This document shows positions 6,326 through 6,571 of a stretch of 6,571 nucleotides of DNA, one piece after another. The translations under genes and the position numbers were made by a program. Origin of the DNA: Myxococcales bacterium (GTDB lineage Bacteria > Myxococcota_A > Polyangia > Polyangiales > Polyangiaceae); assembly GCA_023248785.1 (NCBI GenBank), contig JAHFDX010000221.1:1-6571 (forward strand), written 5' to 3'. Positions within the stretch are counted from its first letter, which is position 1, and each line of letters begins with the position of its first letter. Below the pieces are notes generated by a model. The model did not search any database, was not told the origin of the DNA, and was given only the letters and a program-made list of their open reading frames with translations.

Positions 6326-6571
6326 ATGGACTCCCGTCTGCTGCTCGTCGTTGTCATTCTCGCGGAAGCGCTTTTTGGCTGCGCGGGCTCTCTTCCTCGA
6401 AAACTCACAACGGACGACGTGCGCGTTCGGAACTTCGAAGGCAATCAGAGCCGCTGTCAGGTCATGGCAACCCACAGCGAACCCTTGGTGACCGAGTGGT
6501 CCGCTTCGTCGAAGGCACGCCTTGAAGCGCTCCTTAATGAAACGCTTGCTGACACGGATCGCAACGCGATT
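6326..6571 (+). CDS. Putative lipoprotein, C-terminus cut off by window
   Basis: An ATG at 6326 opens a frame that stays open for 82 codons to the last base of the window. The start MDSRLLLVVVILAEALFGC is a lipoprotein signal: a short n-region with one Arg, a hydrophobic stretch from residue 5 to 17, and a lipobox LFGC with Cys19 as the expected lipidated residue. After cleavage the protein would be anchored in the envelope; Ala and Gly at +2 and +3 give no obvious inner-membrane retention signal. The mature part is polar and has a further Cys at 43. The segment EPLVTEWSASSKARLEALL (52-70) reminds me of small myxobacterial lipoproteins, from memory only. There is no clear Shine-Dalgarno site. 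No other ATG, GTG or TTG lies in frame between here and the stop codon at 6263-6265, so 6326 is the only plausible start. It is divergent from the sugar operon and need not belong to it. Function unknown. Confidence 0.62.
   Translation, partial: MDSRLLLVVVILAEALFGCAGSLPRKLTTDDVRVRNFEGNQSRCQVMATHSEPLVTEWSASSKARLEALLNETLADTDRNAI

Noticed and set aside
6287..6475. 62-codon open frame on the - strand at the right edge
   Set aside because: It overlaps the lipoprotein reading, which has a convincing signal peptide and lipobox on the + strand. The - strand product is charged and has no recognisable motif.
1..6571. Phage, CRISPR, toxin-antitoxin, transposon or defence system
   Set aside because: No direct repeats with spacers, no inverted terminal repeats, no transposase or nuclease motifs were seen. 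Every long stretch is explained by sugar-modification genes.

Overview
The window is a piece of a sugar-modification gene cluster from a Gram-negative bacterium. It holds seven protein genes, five complete and two cut by the window ends. By eye GC is in the mid to upper fifties per cent. A lipoprotein signal at the right edge points to a Gram-negative envelope. The coding style (GTG starts, TCG- and CGA-rich codons) and the lipoprotein's look are compatible with Myxococcota or a related deltaproteobacterial lineage, but that placement is an impression, not a demonstration.

Layout. On the + strand, from the left edge: a C-methyltransferase with its N-terminus cut off (1-1025), a FemAB-like GNAT acyltransferase (1056-2054) and dTDP-glucose 4,6-dehydratase RmlB (2069-3085). 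These are closely spaced and look like the end of one operon. Three bases later the opposing operon ends. Read on the - strand from right to left it contains a CgeB-like glycosyltransferase (6208-4988), a class I SAM methyltransferase (4971-4213) and a DegT/DnrJ/EryC1-type PLP aminotransferase (4216-3089). The last two overlap by four bases. A 117-base divergent gap (6209-6325) holds two small hairpins and separates this operon from the start of a lipoprotein gene (6326 onward, + strand, cut by the right edge).

How the genes may work together. RmlB converts dTDP-glucose to dTDP-4-keto-6-deoxyglucose, the branch point for modified deoxysugars. The aminotransferase could install an amino group on a keto carbon. 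The C-methyltransferase could add a methyl branch next to a keto group. The GNAT protein could acylate the amine, the second methyltransferase could O- or N-methylate, and the glycosyltransferase could transfer the sugar. This would suit an O-antigen, a capsule, a surface glycan or a glycosylated metabolite. The combination predicts a methylated, possibly branched and acylated amino-deoxysugar. The window does not contain the nucleotidyltransferase RmlA, a ketoisomerase, or any flippase or polymerase, so pathway order and product are inference.

No tRNA, rRNA, CRISPR array, insertion sequence or attachment site was seen.
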